NCBI RefSeq assembly: GCF_025118155.1
Contig: NW_026251388.1
Coordinates: forward strand, 186,001 to 250,000
Source of the DNA: Cokeromyces recurvatus
Taxonomy: Eukaryota > Mucoromycota > Mucoromycetes > Mucorales > Mucoraceae
DNA: 64,000 bases
Reading direction: 5' to 3'
Shown: piece by piece, positions 1 to 11,237 of the stretch
How positions within the stretch are numbered: the first letter of the stretch is position 1
Layout of the letters: the number at the start of each line of letters is the position of its first letter
Position numbers and translations under genes: made by a program
The notes under the pieces: model-generated
The model's input: the letters and a program-made list of their open reading frames with translations, nothing else
Told to the model about the DNA's origin: nothing
Databases searched by the model: none

Positions 1-93
1 TTAAAAAAAAAATCCGCGTTATTTATTGAACCCGCCATTTTGAAGCCCTTTTTTTCCCCCCTTTTTCCTATTGAATGCATCTAACCATCTTTC

Positions 94-2688
94 ATGACCA
101 ATCCATCAATATTGCAAGAACGTAGTATTGTCGTTATATGTGAACATGTATCGAATTACTGTGAACAATATATAAATTCTGCTACCAATCTTTCTCCTCA
201 TTATTTGAGATCATTTCATTCCTTTTTACCTGATTTTCTTGTACATGTATTTGGTTCACCAACTACTAGGTAAACGTAGTAAACTGCCTACTATTTTATA
301 CATCTAGAAAATAATAATAAATAAACTTAATTCGATTAAAAATATTTAGAGGTTGGATACAAACCGAAATACAGCCAGTCCAAGAGGAAGCTATTAAAAA
401 GTTACTTTCTATTAATGGCCCTTTCTTTCAAGCTTTATTAAAACTAAGTTTGTACCCTGAATATTCTTATATTCTTGTGCAAGAAAGTTTACCAGTAAGT
501 GTAAATCCTAATTATAATAGATACCATACCATATCCTATCTCATAGACTGACATAAATTATAGGTTGATATACGACAGATACTTTCAACAGGAGCTATTC
601 ATCTTTTGCCACCCGTATATAAAGATTGTACAGATATAGGCACTTCTGCAACGACACCCACAAATCCATTAGACATAAAAGCCGCAGCAACACGACAGTC
701 TACACTCATATCTTCAAATGTTGGAGGAAATAGGAAAATTAAGCTGAATATACTTCAGTTTTATTTGTATTACTTTGTAAGTGTTCCTACATGGCCACCT
801 TTATCCCCTCCCTCTCCTTCATTCCCTTCTACTTCTTCTCAGCCTACATTTACAACTTCATTTACAAATTTTACAAAAGGTGGAACGACAACGACAACGA
901 CAACGACAGCAACAAATACAACAGTAAACAACTCAAAGATGTATTCCTATGGGACCATCAGTAATACTTCATCCACCCTAAATTCTTCGCTCTCTTCTAA
1001 TAACACAAACACAAATCCACCCCATTTAATACCAGGCAAACTAAGAACAATGATATATAGTGTATATGACAGTGTGCTAGAGGAGTATTTGACTCAACTT
1101 ATCCCTATTGGCACAAGTAACTCATTCCCTAACATTGTAAATACATTCCTCTTTGATGCGTGTATGGAACTTTGGATTCGTACAACATGGGTTTCTTCAG
1201 GTCAACGACTTAGTAATGAGATTATGCATTATATCACAACCTTTGTAAAATACATTGTTAAACATAACCTTCGTGATTGTGTTTTAAATGAAAGATCATT
1301 ATTTTATCAAGTCTACTCAACTCTTAGGGACGAATTATATACTCTTATATCTCGATTAGCATTAAATTGGTGTAAACAAGATGATTATTTACAAGTGGTT
1401 GAATTGTGGTCTATATGGGCTGCACCATGGAGATTTGGTGCTACTCCACGCAGTTCAGAGAAGCAAGATTACACGCCTATCTTACATGGATGGTCACCTT
1501 TTATATTAGATAATATTTTATATTATACTTCATTGGTTAATATTCTCTTACAACGTACTAGTACATTTCCATACAAAGACAATTCAATACAACAGCAGCA
1601 GCAACAACAACAACAGAAGACATATACGTCGGGATATAATGATGGAGGTACAATGGGTGGGCATTTGCGAATTTTGTATAGAATCATTAATGTGATTAAG
1701 GCACGAGAACTTGTTGAACTTTTGGCCTCTATTGAAAAAGGATTAGAAAAGTTTCAAACAGGATCAGTAGGCATAATGACTGGATCACCTTTGTCAAACA
1801 AGCCATTTAAACGTTTATCATTAATAGCTTATGGAACTGATAAGTTTGATTCTGTGATTGAAGAAAAATTAAAAAGGGCATATGATATGCTAGTATTACT
1901 GGAAGGTCAGACAGGAGGTATTTGGAAGCCAAAGGGTTTATATACGAACGATATCCAACCTCGTTCTGAGGCACTTTTAAAGACATTAAATGCTATTTAT
2001 AATGCTATTCTGGTGCGCGAGGGTAAAAATTTGAACATTGTCAATTCGCAAAAAGCAGCTGAACAATTAAATCAGTTAAAAGAAGTTTACAGGATTTTAA
2101 CTACACTTTTTAATGTATAGTAATCGTATTTTTTTTTGTATTCTGTATACAAAGATATCAATTAGTAATGCATTTATTTAATAATATTCTTACAGGTAAC
2201 GGATACAAGTCATTTAGTACTAAATACATCAACCACACACACTTCACAGCCAAAGTCAATAACGCCAACCACAAATACATCAACAGCTGAATATAAACAA
2301 AAGTTAGCAGGCCTAAGTAATGGAGGATTCTTGACAGAAAAAGAGATTGAACTTGTTCGACAAGGAAAAATGATATGTGCTGAAGATAATGTTCCTACTG
2401 TAGGAAATCGTTCACAGAATATCGCTCGTTCTTATGAACTTTCTATTCTTGTACATTGGACACTGTTGATTGATCAGAAACTTAACTTTTATGTAAGTCA
2501 ATTTAGAGAACCTTTAATTTAATATTAGCTAATGAAAAAAAAAGTATAATAATCTATTATCAGAAAATATCAGACCCAGCTTTTTACCTAAACGATTAAC
2601 GACTAGACCACTTGCTAATCCAGTAGATATAATATACATAGTGATACTATTGTATATATTCTGGAGTTTTATCAGATTTGTCTTTTAA
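94..2688 (+). CDS. SMPD4-like (neutral sphingomyelinase 3 family) protein
   Basis: Five exons read by eye: 94-269, 350-494, 564-2114, 2196-about 2496 and about 2564-2688, giving about 765 residues. The start is the first ATG in frame with the conserved body. Family-like stretches are LNILQFYLYYF, the W-rich run ELWSIWAAPWRFG followed by WSPFILDNILYYT, and RSYELSILVHW; the C-terminus has one hydrophobic span (IIYIVILLYIFWSF). SMPD4 proteins are ER/nuclear-envelope membrane proteins linked to nuclear pores; sphingomyelinase activity is reported for the animal members. A Ser/Pro/Thr-rich insert and a run of nine Gln lie in exon 3 and look clade-specific. The last junction is uncertain: the obvious donor GTAAGT at 2493 gives the wrong phase, and a weaker GTCAAT at 2497 keeps the tail in frame. 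The family call rests on resemblance only. Confidence 0.72.
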
Positions 2689-3470
2689 GGGTTTACATCT
2701 ATATTCATATATAAAAGAAAAAGAGTTTGCAAGCATTCATGGTTTACCTTATAGAATATTACACACTGTAAATATTATATAATAATAATATTATTATTAT
2801 TATTTTTTTTCTTTCTTTCTTTCTAATTAATGTATATGCGTATTTGTAATTAAAGTATGTTATTATCAATTTCTATAATTCTTGCTCTGTATATTTGTTT
2901 TGAATATCATTTGTTTGAAAATTAACTATGATTTTCTCTTAATTTTCAGACATAGATTACCTCTGTTTCACTTATAACAGGAGGAACCAGTAATAGAGTA
3001 TATATTAATATGAATAAGGACAATGCTCAAGATAATACCACACCTACATCTGAAGGTACAACAACTACTCACTTACTTTACAAAAATTCATTCATGGTCT
3101 GCTTGAATAGTCATGGATCCTAAAGGAAAACTACTTGGTGATCGATATATCGTACCATCCCATAAATCAAGATCAATGATCAGGAAGATTGAAAAGTCGC
3201 GATTATAAGAGTAATGTATCCCTCCCTTATTAGCCTGAAAATAAATTTAATGGGTCAGTTCTGGGCAACTATAAAAGGAAGATTGAAGCATCACAAATCA
3301 TTCATTATTATAATAAAACCTCATTTTAAATATTCTAACTGTCTAAAAAAGAAAAAGAAAAAGAAAAAGCAAAAGAAAAAGGAAAAAAGGCAGTATATTA
3401 ATCGTAAACTTATAAAAATGATACAATAATTCTTTCGACATTGGCAAATATATATATATACATGTATTTT
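2689..3470. other. Intergenic, no gene recognised
   Basis: This stretch lies between the SMPD4-like gene and the LINE relic. It holds ATT/TTA microsatellites near 2780-2805, a CTTT run and an AAAAAG-rich run near 3345-3385. Short open frames here are low-complexity and show no family resemblance. The first ATACATGTAT palindrome of the window is at 3458-3467. Confidence 0.6.
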
Positions 3471-3499
3471 TTTTTAAAAAAGGACAGTTCAATTTTACT

Positions 3500-4640
3500 T
3501 GGCAAAGTGGCATTTATAGTATTCCTACTTTAATTCCAATCCTACACCTTAAAAATACCACCTCTACAATAATGAATTGCCCAATGAAGATTTCTTCCCG
3601 TACCTCCGTGTTCCTATTAAATCTGGTGCTGTCGTACATAAATCAGCACTTTTACAACAAAACATTAATAAAGCACTTGGAGCGATGAGATAGCTTATTA
3701 CCCTTGGTGTAAATAAAAATGATTTTGACTACCTTCTTTCAGCTTGTTTTTACGCCCAAATAGTTCGACCACAATTAGAATATGGATTAGCAATCACAAC
3801 CTTCAACCTACGGGAAATCTGCTCTCTAGAAAACTGCCAAAATCAATGTATGCGTCAAATTTTTGGGTGGGCGGCCTTTCACCTCAACCAAAGTAATGTT
3901 ACACCTAACAAATTTACCTAGCATGAAAGATCATATTTCAATACTCCAAGTACGATTTCTTTTTAAATCCTCCTTTCTACCAAACGATGTATTATTGACG
4001 AAATTGCTACCATACATATAGTCTCAAACTAAATCAAAATGGTCCCAACTATCCAAATCTCCTCTATGAATATCAGTTTACAATGAAAATCTTAATACTA
4101 CGTCTCAAAGATTTTAGTAGAAAACGAAGACGATTCCTGCTTGACAGCTACCGCTCAAAACTACAAGAAAAATATTCAAAACTTTTATCTCATTGCCATA
4201 ATAATCTAATTGTCGACCCTATTCTCACGATACCAATGACAAGAAGTGAACGGTTTCGTTGCGTGCGATGGTGACTTGGTTGGTTACCTCTTGGTAAACC
4301 TCCCCAAGCCTGCCCCTTCCATCCAAATGAACTCTTTACACGCTCACATAATTTTTCTTGTTTGCATATGCATAACCGCCTTCAGATGCCCCAAATCGAT
4401 TGAAGATCCACTCACTCTCTTATCTCTTGAACCTCCTATTACCATCAACATTCCTTAATAAGAAAGTGAGAAAATCAATTGATGCCCGGCTCATACGCTG
4501 GCCTTCTATATGTGCAATTCTGCTTGGAGATGGACTATCTAGCTTCACTCCCAAATCCTCGAACCCACTGACCATCATCTTCTTTCAATACAACAACGAT
4601 TTTCTGATAGTTAATTGTCATCACTTATACATATACTTTA
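3500..4640 (+). pseudogene. Degenerate LINE (non-LTR) reverse transcriptase, C-terminal part
   Basis: Conceptual translation in shifting frames gives pieces typical of the end of fungal non-LTR reverse transcriptases: FFPYLRVPIKSG near 3590, LLSACFYAQIVRPQLEYGLA near 3735-3795, NLPSMKDHISILQVRFLFKS near 3908-3970, and a terminal segment near 4255-4440 with LGWLPLGKP, then CLHMHNRLQMPQ and EDPLTLLS. Frameshifts and stop codons separate them (for example the TAG at 3692 and breaks near 3920, 3980 and 4260), so no functional ORF2 remains. The N-terminal and palm regions are absent, which fits 5' truncation on insertion. The non-coding 3' tail follows. It is a dead insertion between two housekeeping genes. 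Confidence 0.82.
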
Positions 4641-4800
4641 ACATTTTCCCTTTTATCTCAAAAGGGGTTTTCTTTCCTTTTTTTCATAGCGATCTGACCT
4701 GGGCAAAACAGCATATAAAAGTAATGTGTTCATTGGTCATTTTTTTAATTTTTAAATAAAATTCTTTAATCGTATTTTTTAGTAACGGACATTTAATTTT
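4641..4800 (+). mobile_element. LINE 3' tail, shared with an element at 41.8 kb
   Basis: After the last recognisable coding remnant comes an AT-rich tail containing CAGCATATAAAAG and TTCATTGGTCATTTTTTT (about 4700-4755). A closely similar tail, CAGCATAAAAATTG and CTCATTGGTCATTTTAATTT, occurs at about 41838-41880 behind an unrelated upstream part. This suggests a 3' end recognised by the same reverse transcriptase. The element end is not sharply defined, and I found no clear target-site duplication. Confidence 0.6.
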
Positions 4801-4941
4801 CGCAGTGACATTATTTACTGTTCTCATTAAAACTAAAATCTGCGCTTATAAAAAAAAAATTTGACATTATTGGCCTTTCTTAGGTTGCTTTTTTTTTTTT
4901 TTTCGTTCTCTTTTTTTTTTTTTTTTTTGTAAAATAATTTG

Positions 4942-6905
4942 ATGAACTCTCAAGAAATTCCTGATCCAGTCCAAGATTTTAAAGCTTTCCAAAGTTCACT
5001 ATTTAAATCATTAGTTTCAGCTACTGCAGCTGTAAACAGCATTCCTGTCGAGGAAGTTGGTTTTTTTAGATCACTTGATAGAGGTTTTGCCAAAGATCTT
5101 GAGCAAGCTGGATCTAATTCTTTATCTATTGGTAATGCTTTATTACAACAATGTGCTATCGACTGTGGTCTTTTAGTCAAAAGCTTTGAAGATACGGACG
5201 ATGTTGTTGAACGATATGGATCAGTCACTGATGTTTGCGATAGTTTATTAGAGAAAGCTGTGAGTTTGATTACTATAGATTTCAAAAAAAAAAACTAATG
5301 GAGAAATTCATTTGAATCATATTTCTAGGATATATGCTTGGATCAACTTGGTGGTAAAATAAAACAAGATGATTTTAAACAAGCCACTCCTGAAGTAACT
5401 CAAATTGCAACAAAAGTAAGAAAATGAGTCCTTTTTTTATGTTTTTTATCTCTTTTTTTTTTATCTTTTTAACTTATTTAACATGAATATAGGATAAACT
5501 GGATTATAAATTTTTACATGCTAATAATGTTATACGTCCTCAGATGAAATTCAAAGATAAAATCGATAATTCGAATACAACACCATTTCAAAGAAAAATT
5601 AAATACAAGCCTCATGCTCTTGTTCCTCTTGATTTTACTGTAACATCTGAAGATAAATCACTTCCTCATCCGTATGCATATGAAATCAATAATATTGAAT
5701 ATCCTGAACGTATGTTTCAAGTTCAAGAACCTGAAATGTATAAAGCTTACGATACCACCTCAGCTACCTGGGTTAATACAGAAGAAGGGTTAATAGAAAT
5801 GATGAAAGACTTTGAAGGAGTTGAGGAATTGGCAGTTGATTTAGAACATCATAATTATCGTAGCTATCAGGGCTTTACATGTCTCATGCAAATTAGTACT
5901 CGTGATAAAGATTTTATTATTGACACATTAGAGCTCAGAGATAAATTATGGATGTTGAACGAATATTTTGCTGATCCCAATATTACGAAGGTACTTCATG
6001 GTGCTGAGTCAGATATTATATGGCTTCAACGTGATTTTGGACTTTATATTGTGAACTTATTTGATACTTACTTCCCAACTAAAGTACTTGATTTCCCTCA
6101 TCACGGTCTTGCCTATCTCTTAAAGAAATATTGTAATTATGACGCTGATAAAAAATACCAATTGGCTGACTGGAGAATTAGACCTTTACCTGAAGAAATG
6201 TTGAATTATGCTCGTTCTGATACGCACTTTCTTCTTTACATTTATGATTGTCTTCGTAATGAACTGGTAAATAAATCTACCTCTGAGGATGGTAATCTTG
6301 TTCGTTTCTGTCTTCAAAAATCAAACGAAGTAGCACTTCAAAAGTATGACAAGGAAGTATATGATCATCTTCACGGTCTTGGACCTAATGGTTGGAAGAA
6401 TATGTTATCGAAATGGAAATATGCTATCAATCCCCAACAATTAGCTGTCTTTAAGGCTCTTCATAGTTGGAGAGATCATACAGCAAGAGAAGAAGATGAA
6501 TCTTGTCGATATGTTTTACCTAATCATATGCTTATGGCTTTAGTTGAACGTATGCCTACTGACTCTAGTGGCGTTATTGGCTGTTGTAATCCTTGTCCTA
6601 CTTTAGTGCGTATGAATGCACAAGAGATTAGTTACATCATTCAAAAGGCAAAGATGGAAGCCTTATTAGCTCCTAAAGAAAATGCTTTCAATGAAGAAGC
6701 TAAACCTGTTACTGTAGAAGTCAAATCAACACATGGCAATAATAATGGTACAATTACAACAACTATGAAAGTACAACAAATTAGAAAGAAACGACCTCAT
6801 CTTGATTCTGATGTATTTGATTTAAAGAAAGCCAAGAAGCTTAGAACAGAAATAGCTTCAAAATTAGAGAAGGAGACTTCTGCATTATTTGGTTCCTGTT
6901 TTTGA
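4942..6905 (+). CDS. RRP6: Exosome-associated 3'-5' exoribonuclease Rrp6 (EXOSC10)
   Basis: Three exons, 4942-5259, 5329-5415 and 5493-6905, give about 605 residues. The start ATG follows a T-rich leader. Residues about 1-110 match the N-terminal PMC2NT region that binds Rrp47/C1D. The DEDD-Y exonuclease domain follows: AVDLEHHNYRSYQGFTCLMQ gives the first D and E, HGAESDIIWLQRDFG the third acid, and YARSDTHFLLYIYD the Tyr and last Asp, so all catalytic residues are present. An HRDC domain follows (FKALHSWRDHTAREEDESC to MNAQEISYIIQKAK). The C-terminal tail is short and Lys-rich (VQQIRKKRPHLD, KKAKKLR), probably nuclear-localising. In the family the enzyme trims 5.8S rRNA, snoRNAs and aberrant nuclear RNAs with the nuclear exosome. 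The protein is shorter than yeast Rrp6, mainly at the C-terminus. The call is secure. Confidence 0.96.
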
Positions 6906-7494
6906 TAAAATAATATAGCGACCATTTTTTTTCTTTTTTGTTTTTTTTTTTTACAAAGTAGAAAGAATGAAAGAAAAGAAAAGAAAAAACATGTAAATAG
7001 AATGCCTTGTTTATAGACTCTATTCTTTAAATTGAGGTGGCTTTGCACTGTTTAATAAAATAAATAAATACAAATGAATACATAATACAAATGAATATTA
7101 TATATCTGTATACATATATATTTTTTTTTATAAAAATAATAAGTATCTACATTCATAAGTTATAGGTAAGATGATTAAATTATTTTACTTTCCTTCTTCT
7201 TCTTTATTGATGTATAAAATGTTCATATCTTTAGTTATCATTTTATACCAAATTTATCAAGTCAATTAACTTTATATCGTTAGTTGTTGTTTGAATAACT
7301 CAAGAATCTAAAATCTATAGTATTATACCACTATAGTATTACAATTCTTTGACGCGGTAGGTTTTGTTTGGATGCAAAAAAAATAAAATAAATAATAATA
7401 ACAGATGAGCAGTTTAACTTTGGAAGAATGACTACTGTCATTTAGTTATCAGTTATTCAAATGAAGTTTTATATTATATATAACATAAGAGAAT
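6906..7494. other. Intergenic, no gene recognised
   Basis: This is the 3' flank of RRP6, with AT-rich sequence and A/T runs. A short duplicated phrase, CTATAGTATTA, lies near 7315-7342. No coding or RNA gene is recognised. Confidence 0.5.
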
Positions 7495-7790
7495 GTGCAT
7501 AACAATGTCGAAATTCTCATTGCTAGGATCTAAATTGTAAGGACTCAATGACTTGTGTCTACTTAATGTCATTAAGCTCTCGGTGTTGAAAGAGTCATAT
7601 TCTTCATCAATGTCCATTGCTTTATTTTTCTATCTTCATCGTAGACGGTGCCTTGTCCATTTTCATAAAAAAAAAAAAAAAAAAGGTTTATTTTATTTAA
7701 ATCAAGTGAATAGAGTTGCGTGCAAGACGGAAAATAAAATCTCAATGAACGGTTTTTGATTTGCCAACGGGCGGTACCTTTATTCCCAAA
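7495..7790 (-). pseudogene. 5' fragment of Tc1-like element, inverted copy of 11238-11546
   Basis: Read on the minus strand this segment is almost the same sequence as 11238-11546 on the plus strand. Both have the same run through a T tract, ATGAAAATGGACAAGG, a GACATTGATGAAGAATATG block and the end GAGAATTTCGACATTGTT. By eye about nine in ten positions agree. The similarity stops abruptly at about 7495, just after GACATTGTTATGCA, so only the leader and N-terminal part are present. The frame has a stop near the start of the coding-like part. It is a truncated second copy of the same element. Confidence 0.75.
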
Positions 7791-8268
7791 GAACGGTTCT
7801 TTTTCCCATCCGCTGAATAGAGTAGAAATAATAACAGTTCCATCCTTTACGCACACAGCAGCAAACTTAATTAAATAATTAAATCTGCAACATTATATAA
7901 TGGTGAGTTGAATTAAATGATTAATCTGAAACGATGATTATATTAAAAATATGTTAATTATATTCATCAAGTTATTGTTATACAATGTGGTTGTTCATGA
8001 TATAATATGACTTAGTTCATTAAACTTTGCTGCATTAGTGACAAAGAGTTTATTATTGAGTTCTCTATAAAATATTATATTAACAATTTCAATTAACAAG
8101 GGTTTCTGAAATCCTTAAAACCGTATAATAGAAAACTTGATTTTGGCACCAACACAAGATAGAGGTGGCATTGTAATATTAAAAATTTAGATAGTATTTC
8201 ATACAAGAGTCGTAGTAACTTTTGAAATGAGATTTTTTTTTCATTTTCTTTGATTTTTATAAAAAAAT
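7791..8268. other. Intergenic, between repeats
   Basis: AT-rich sequence between the left inverted copy and the tandem hairpin array. No gene, RNA or clear repeat is recognised in it. Confidence 0.45.
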
Positions 8269-8420
8269 GTCCCCTAGAAAATTAAGGGACAAAACCTCCT
8301 AGAAAATTAAGAGGGTGCCCCTAGAAAATTAAGAGACTTTGATGCTCCTAGAAAATTAAGAGACTTTGGTGCTCCTAGAAAATTAAGAGACTTTTTTTAT
8401 GCTCCTAGAAAATTAAGAGC
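8269..8420. repeat. Tandem array of six hairpin-like units, core CCTAGAAAATTAAG
   Basis: The 14-base core CCTAGAAAATTAAG starts at 8273, 8298, 8320, 8347, 8374 and 8404, so the period is 22-30 bases. The bases flanking the core are complementary and change together: GTCCC...GGGAC in unit 1, CTC...GAG in unit 2, GCTC...GAGC in unit 6. Each unit could form a short stem with an AT-rich loop. Spacers are T-rich (ACTTTGATG, ACTTTGGTG). The array lies in a region rich in dead transposons and away from genes. No known family is recognised. Confidence 0.85.
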
Positions 8421-9004
8421 AATAATTGAAAAAGAAAGAGAAAAAGAAAAGAAAATTATTAAAAAAAACAAATCGTAACTATTCATAGTTTTTCAAAAAA
8501 AAAAAAAAAACGTGACTCGTTCTTTTAAAATTATGTAGCAGTCATTTTCAAAACGTGGCATTGTAGAGAATTAGCGAATCAACACTATTTCCGGAAATTA
8601 TTCATTCATAAAAAAAGTGTAATTTTATGAACTTATTAATTATAATCGTTTTTTTTTAATGTTTCAACTCTTGCTAAAAAGGAATTAGAACATTTAGAAA
8701 ATGTTTAGATGATGTACACAGAACATTTATCAGATTTAACAGCGTAGATTCTGGTTCTTCTAGAATAGTTGCTACGAACAAAAAAAAAAAAAAAAAAAAA
8801 AAAAGACGTCAAGCGTCCTTTTGAGAGATGGCATTGAAGAAATGGAGTAAGTTGATTAAAAGTTGATCCTTCAAGCTGAAAAACTCATAAAACATTCTTA
8901 TTAAATTAGAGGAAGTACAAGGTAACAAAAATCAAACTAAAGTGCTTTGGAACGTTGTCTTTGATACTATTAAGGACCCTCTTCAGCAAGATAACTAACA
9001 GGAA
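8421..9004. other. Intergenic, poly(A) tract and unrecognised fragments
   Basis: Contains an A tract of about 24 at 8780-8803. A short readable segment at about 8910-8995 (VQGNKNQTKVLWNVVFDTIK) ends in stops and resembles no family I know; it may be part of the neighbouring transposon debris. Confidence 0.45.
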
Positions 9005-9165
9005 GTACAATGATGAACAGATAGATCTTTTCATTGATTTACTTGCTACAGGATCAGATGTCTAAATCCGCCTGTATGACTACAGGCATTAGTCAATCAT
9101 CTGAATACAAACATAGAAAAACTTATAGAGAGAATCCTGAAAGGAGTCCCGTTCGCTATAGTTTT
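9005..9165 (+). pseudogene. Tc1/mariner-like transposase N-terminal fragment
   Basis: Two frames together give a helix-turn-helix-like N-terminus: YNDEQIDLFIDLLATGSDV at about 9010-9065, then after a 1-base shift KSACMTTGISQSSEYKHRK and ENPERSPVR to about 9155. This pattern of 'D-E-Q-I-D-L-F' followed by a T-G-I-S helix is typical of the DNA-binding end of Tc1-like transposases in mucoralean fungi. The frame is broken and nothing of the DDE domain follows, so it is a relic. Confidence 0.6.
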
Positions 9166-9927
9166 TTATGCGAACATTCAATTCTTACAGTGTCTCTTCT
9201 TCCCCTTCTGGCTCTTTTTCTATATCTTTTGCACCGCTAGTGAGCCCCAGCTCATCGACTAATTCCTCATCACACTCTATTGACGTGTCCACATCCTCAA
9301 TTGTGGGTTTATTATACGTCTATTATAGGCTAACATAAACCTCTTCAAGGGACATCTTCTTCATCAGTACGACAATAGTCATTTTGTAGCTTGGGGAAAT
9401 TACGAACTACAGTTTTTCCACTTGATATTGAGACAAATCAAAATGATATTAAAAGAAAAAATTTAAGAGGTGTTGCTTAGCATAAATTGAGTTCTTTTGC
9501 AGGGCAACCATCTGAAGATGTCTCTGTATGTCTCTGCTCCATTCTTGACAGTCTTTAGCAGCAATTCTTTTTTTTTTGGCAAGCAGTACTAATTATTGGA
9601 ATTAATGTACCCATTGTCGTCTAAAGTTAGAAATGAAAACAAATTCTTCAGGGTTTTTTTTTTACATGAAAAGAATATTAAGCAAAGTGGAAGAAAAAAG
9701 AGTTTATTTGATTCATTTTAGTTGTGGTATATGAAAGTAGACCTTTAGTATAAGAAGGGGCATTTGAACTATTTTATTAGTGGCATTATTATTATTTGTA
9801 GTGAGGGAAATAGGATATTTTACCGTACTATTACCATTCGTTCTTAATCTTATTTCGATAATAATTTTTTTTTTTTTTGTAAATTTTTTATTTAAGAAAT
9901 TACTATATCCAATCAGTCAAGGCAAGT
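9166..9927. other. Debris region with an acidic minus-strand coding-like remnant
   Basis: On the minus strand about 9195-9315 reads TIEDVDTSIECDEELVDEL and KDIEKEPEGEEETL before a stop, a Glu/Asp-rich remnant. Upstream of it on that strand are stop codons and no start. It may come from another element. The rest, to 9927, is AT-rich with T tracts and no recognised gene. Confidence 0.35.
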
Positions 9928-10648
9928 TCAAGACTGTTGCAAGTCCTTAAGCTGTAGCAATAAACTGATCTTCTTTTTTTTCATTTGAATCCTCAGTTCA
10001 TCTTGTTCAATTTCTCGTTTCTTAGCCAATTTTAATTCTTCTTCTTTGACTTCTTTAATTTTTTGTAATTCCTGTTCATATAATTCCACCACTGAATACT
10101 GCTCATTAGCAGTAGTGGTAATGGCTGCTGTTGTACTTGTACTTGTAGATGGTGTATATGCGTTATTGTTATTTGTACTATAATTTTCGGCAGCTGTAGT
10201 AATGTTAGTGCAGCGACACCAAGTAGAAACACGATTCAAAGTAGTTTGAATGGTATCACAGCTCTATCCTCAATATTAGTCAGTGTTCTGTTTATCAATA
10301 AATTGCACATCTTACTTACATATTATGCAACAGGCTGATCTTTAAATATAGCAGGCTTAACGAACAAGGGAGACAAAGATCGGCATAATGTACATTTTTT
10401 TTTTATTATAATAATAAAAGAAAGTTGCTGCATTCTGTTTGGTTTTAAATTTTGGAAGACAAAAGCTAAAAAGAAAATTATAAATGAAACTTATTTTATA
10501 CTACAAATATTGAGACAGCACTTACCCAGCCACTTTTTGACTTTTTATAATACTAATAGGCTTTACAAAGGAGCATTTCTTCATAATTTCCATAATATCA
10601 TTTGCAGTCTTTCCTTTGATTGTTGTTTTCTAATTCTTCAGTTGACAT
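9928..10648 (-). pseudogene. Doubtful gene or relic with C-terminal coiled coil
   Basis: The last open segment (about 10250-9928) reads CDTIQTTLNRVSTWCRC, then a Thr/Ser/Asn-rich linker, then a charged helix (QELQKIKEVKEEELKLAKKR) to a stop, which looks like a real protein end. Upstream, a segment at about 10620-10525 reads IMEIMKKCSFVKPISIIKSQ up to a good donor (GG|GTAAGT). A second one at about 10385-10330 reads SPLFVKPAIFKDQPVA, so an F-V-K-P motif appears twice. A plausible ATG lies at 10648 after an AAAA leader. Frames do not join cleanly without a 1-base shift. It could be a degraded element-encoded DNA-binding protein or a gene with sequence errors. Function unknown. Confidence 0.35.
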
Positions 10649-10663
10649 TTTTAAATTATTGGT

Positions 10664-11237
10664 TTTTGTGTATGTGTTTTTTTTTAAGAAAAAAAGGAAA
10701 GAATGCGTTGAGTCCACCTTGTCATGATTGTAAAATTTATAACTTAATTCAATAAGATAAATAGTCAAAATAGAACATATAGTGCACTTTTATAATAATT
10801 CTGTCTATAGACATATTAAGAATATTTTTACTCTTGTGTAAAAAAAATGACAACATTTTAAAATTTATCTTGTTCAGCTGAATATAAATTTATAAGATAA
10901 ACTGGGGTAATACAAGTACGCGTAATATCTGATTCCACTCAGAGTTATAAAAATAAATAGATGGAGATATATCTATGATCATTCTCTTCCATGATTACGT
11001 CATGAAATACAATTTGTTATATTATTACTCATCATCCTTAACCACAAAATATATAAATGCTCTTACGTAATTAATCATTTTTTTTTTATGTTTACCATAA
11101 TAAAACTTATTGGCAACTCTCAACGTACTTCTTCTGTCTGTTTTCTTTTTATTTCTCTTTTTATTCTTTTCTTTTTATTAATATTTTATTATATTCGTAC
11201 ATGTGAACCACGATACACCTAGGAGTCCACAAACGAA
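10664..11237. other. Intergenic, no gene recognised
   Basis: AT-rich sequence between the doubtful minus-strand gene and the right inverted copy. It has T-rich runs near 11140-11180 and no recognised gene or repeat. Confidence 0.45.

Noticed and set aside
4950..5285. Minus-strand frame of 111 codons
   Set aside because: Antisense of the first RRP6 exon, whose PMC2NT pattern and splice phases are convincing.
8269..8420. CRISPR-like array
   Set aside because: Repeats are spaced 22-30 bases with T-rich, near-identical spacers and the genome is eukaryotic. It is a tandem repeat, not a CRISPR array.
10135..10236. Thr/Ser-rich linker taken as a separate gene
   Set aside because: It is in frame with the coiled-coil C-terminus and better explained as part of the same segment.
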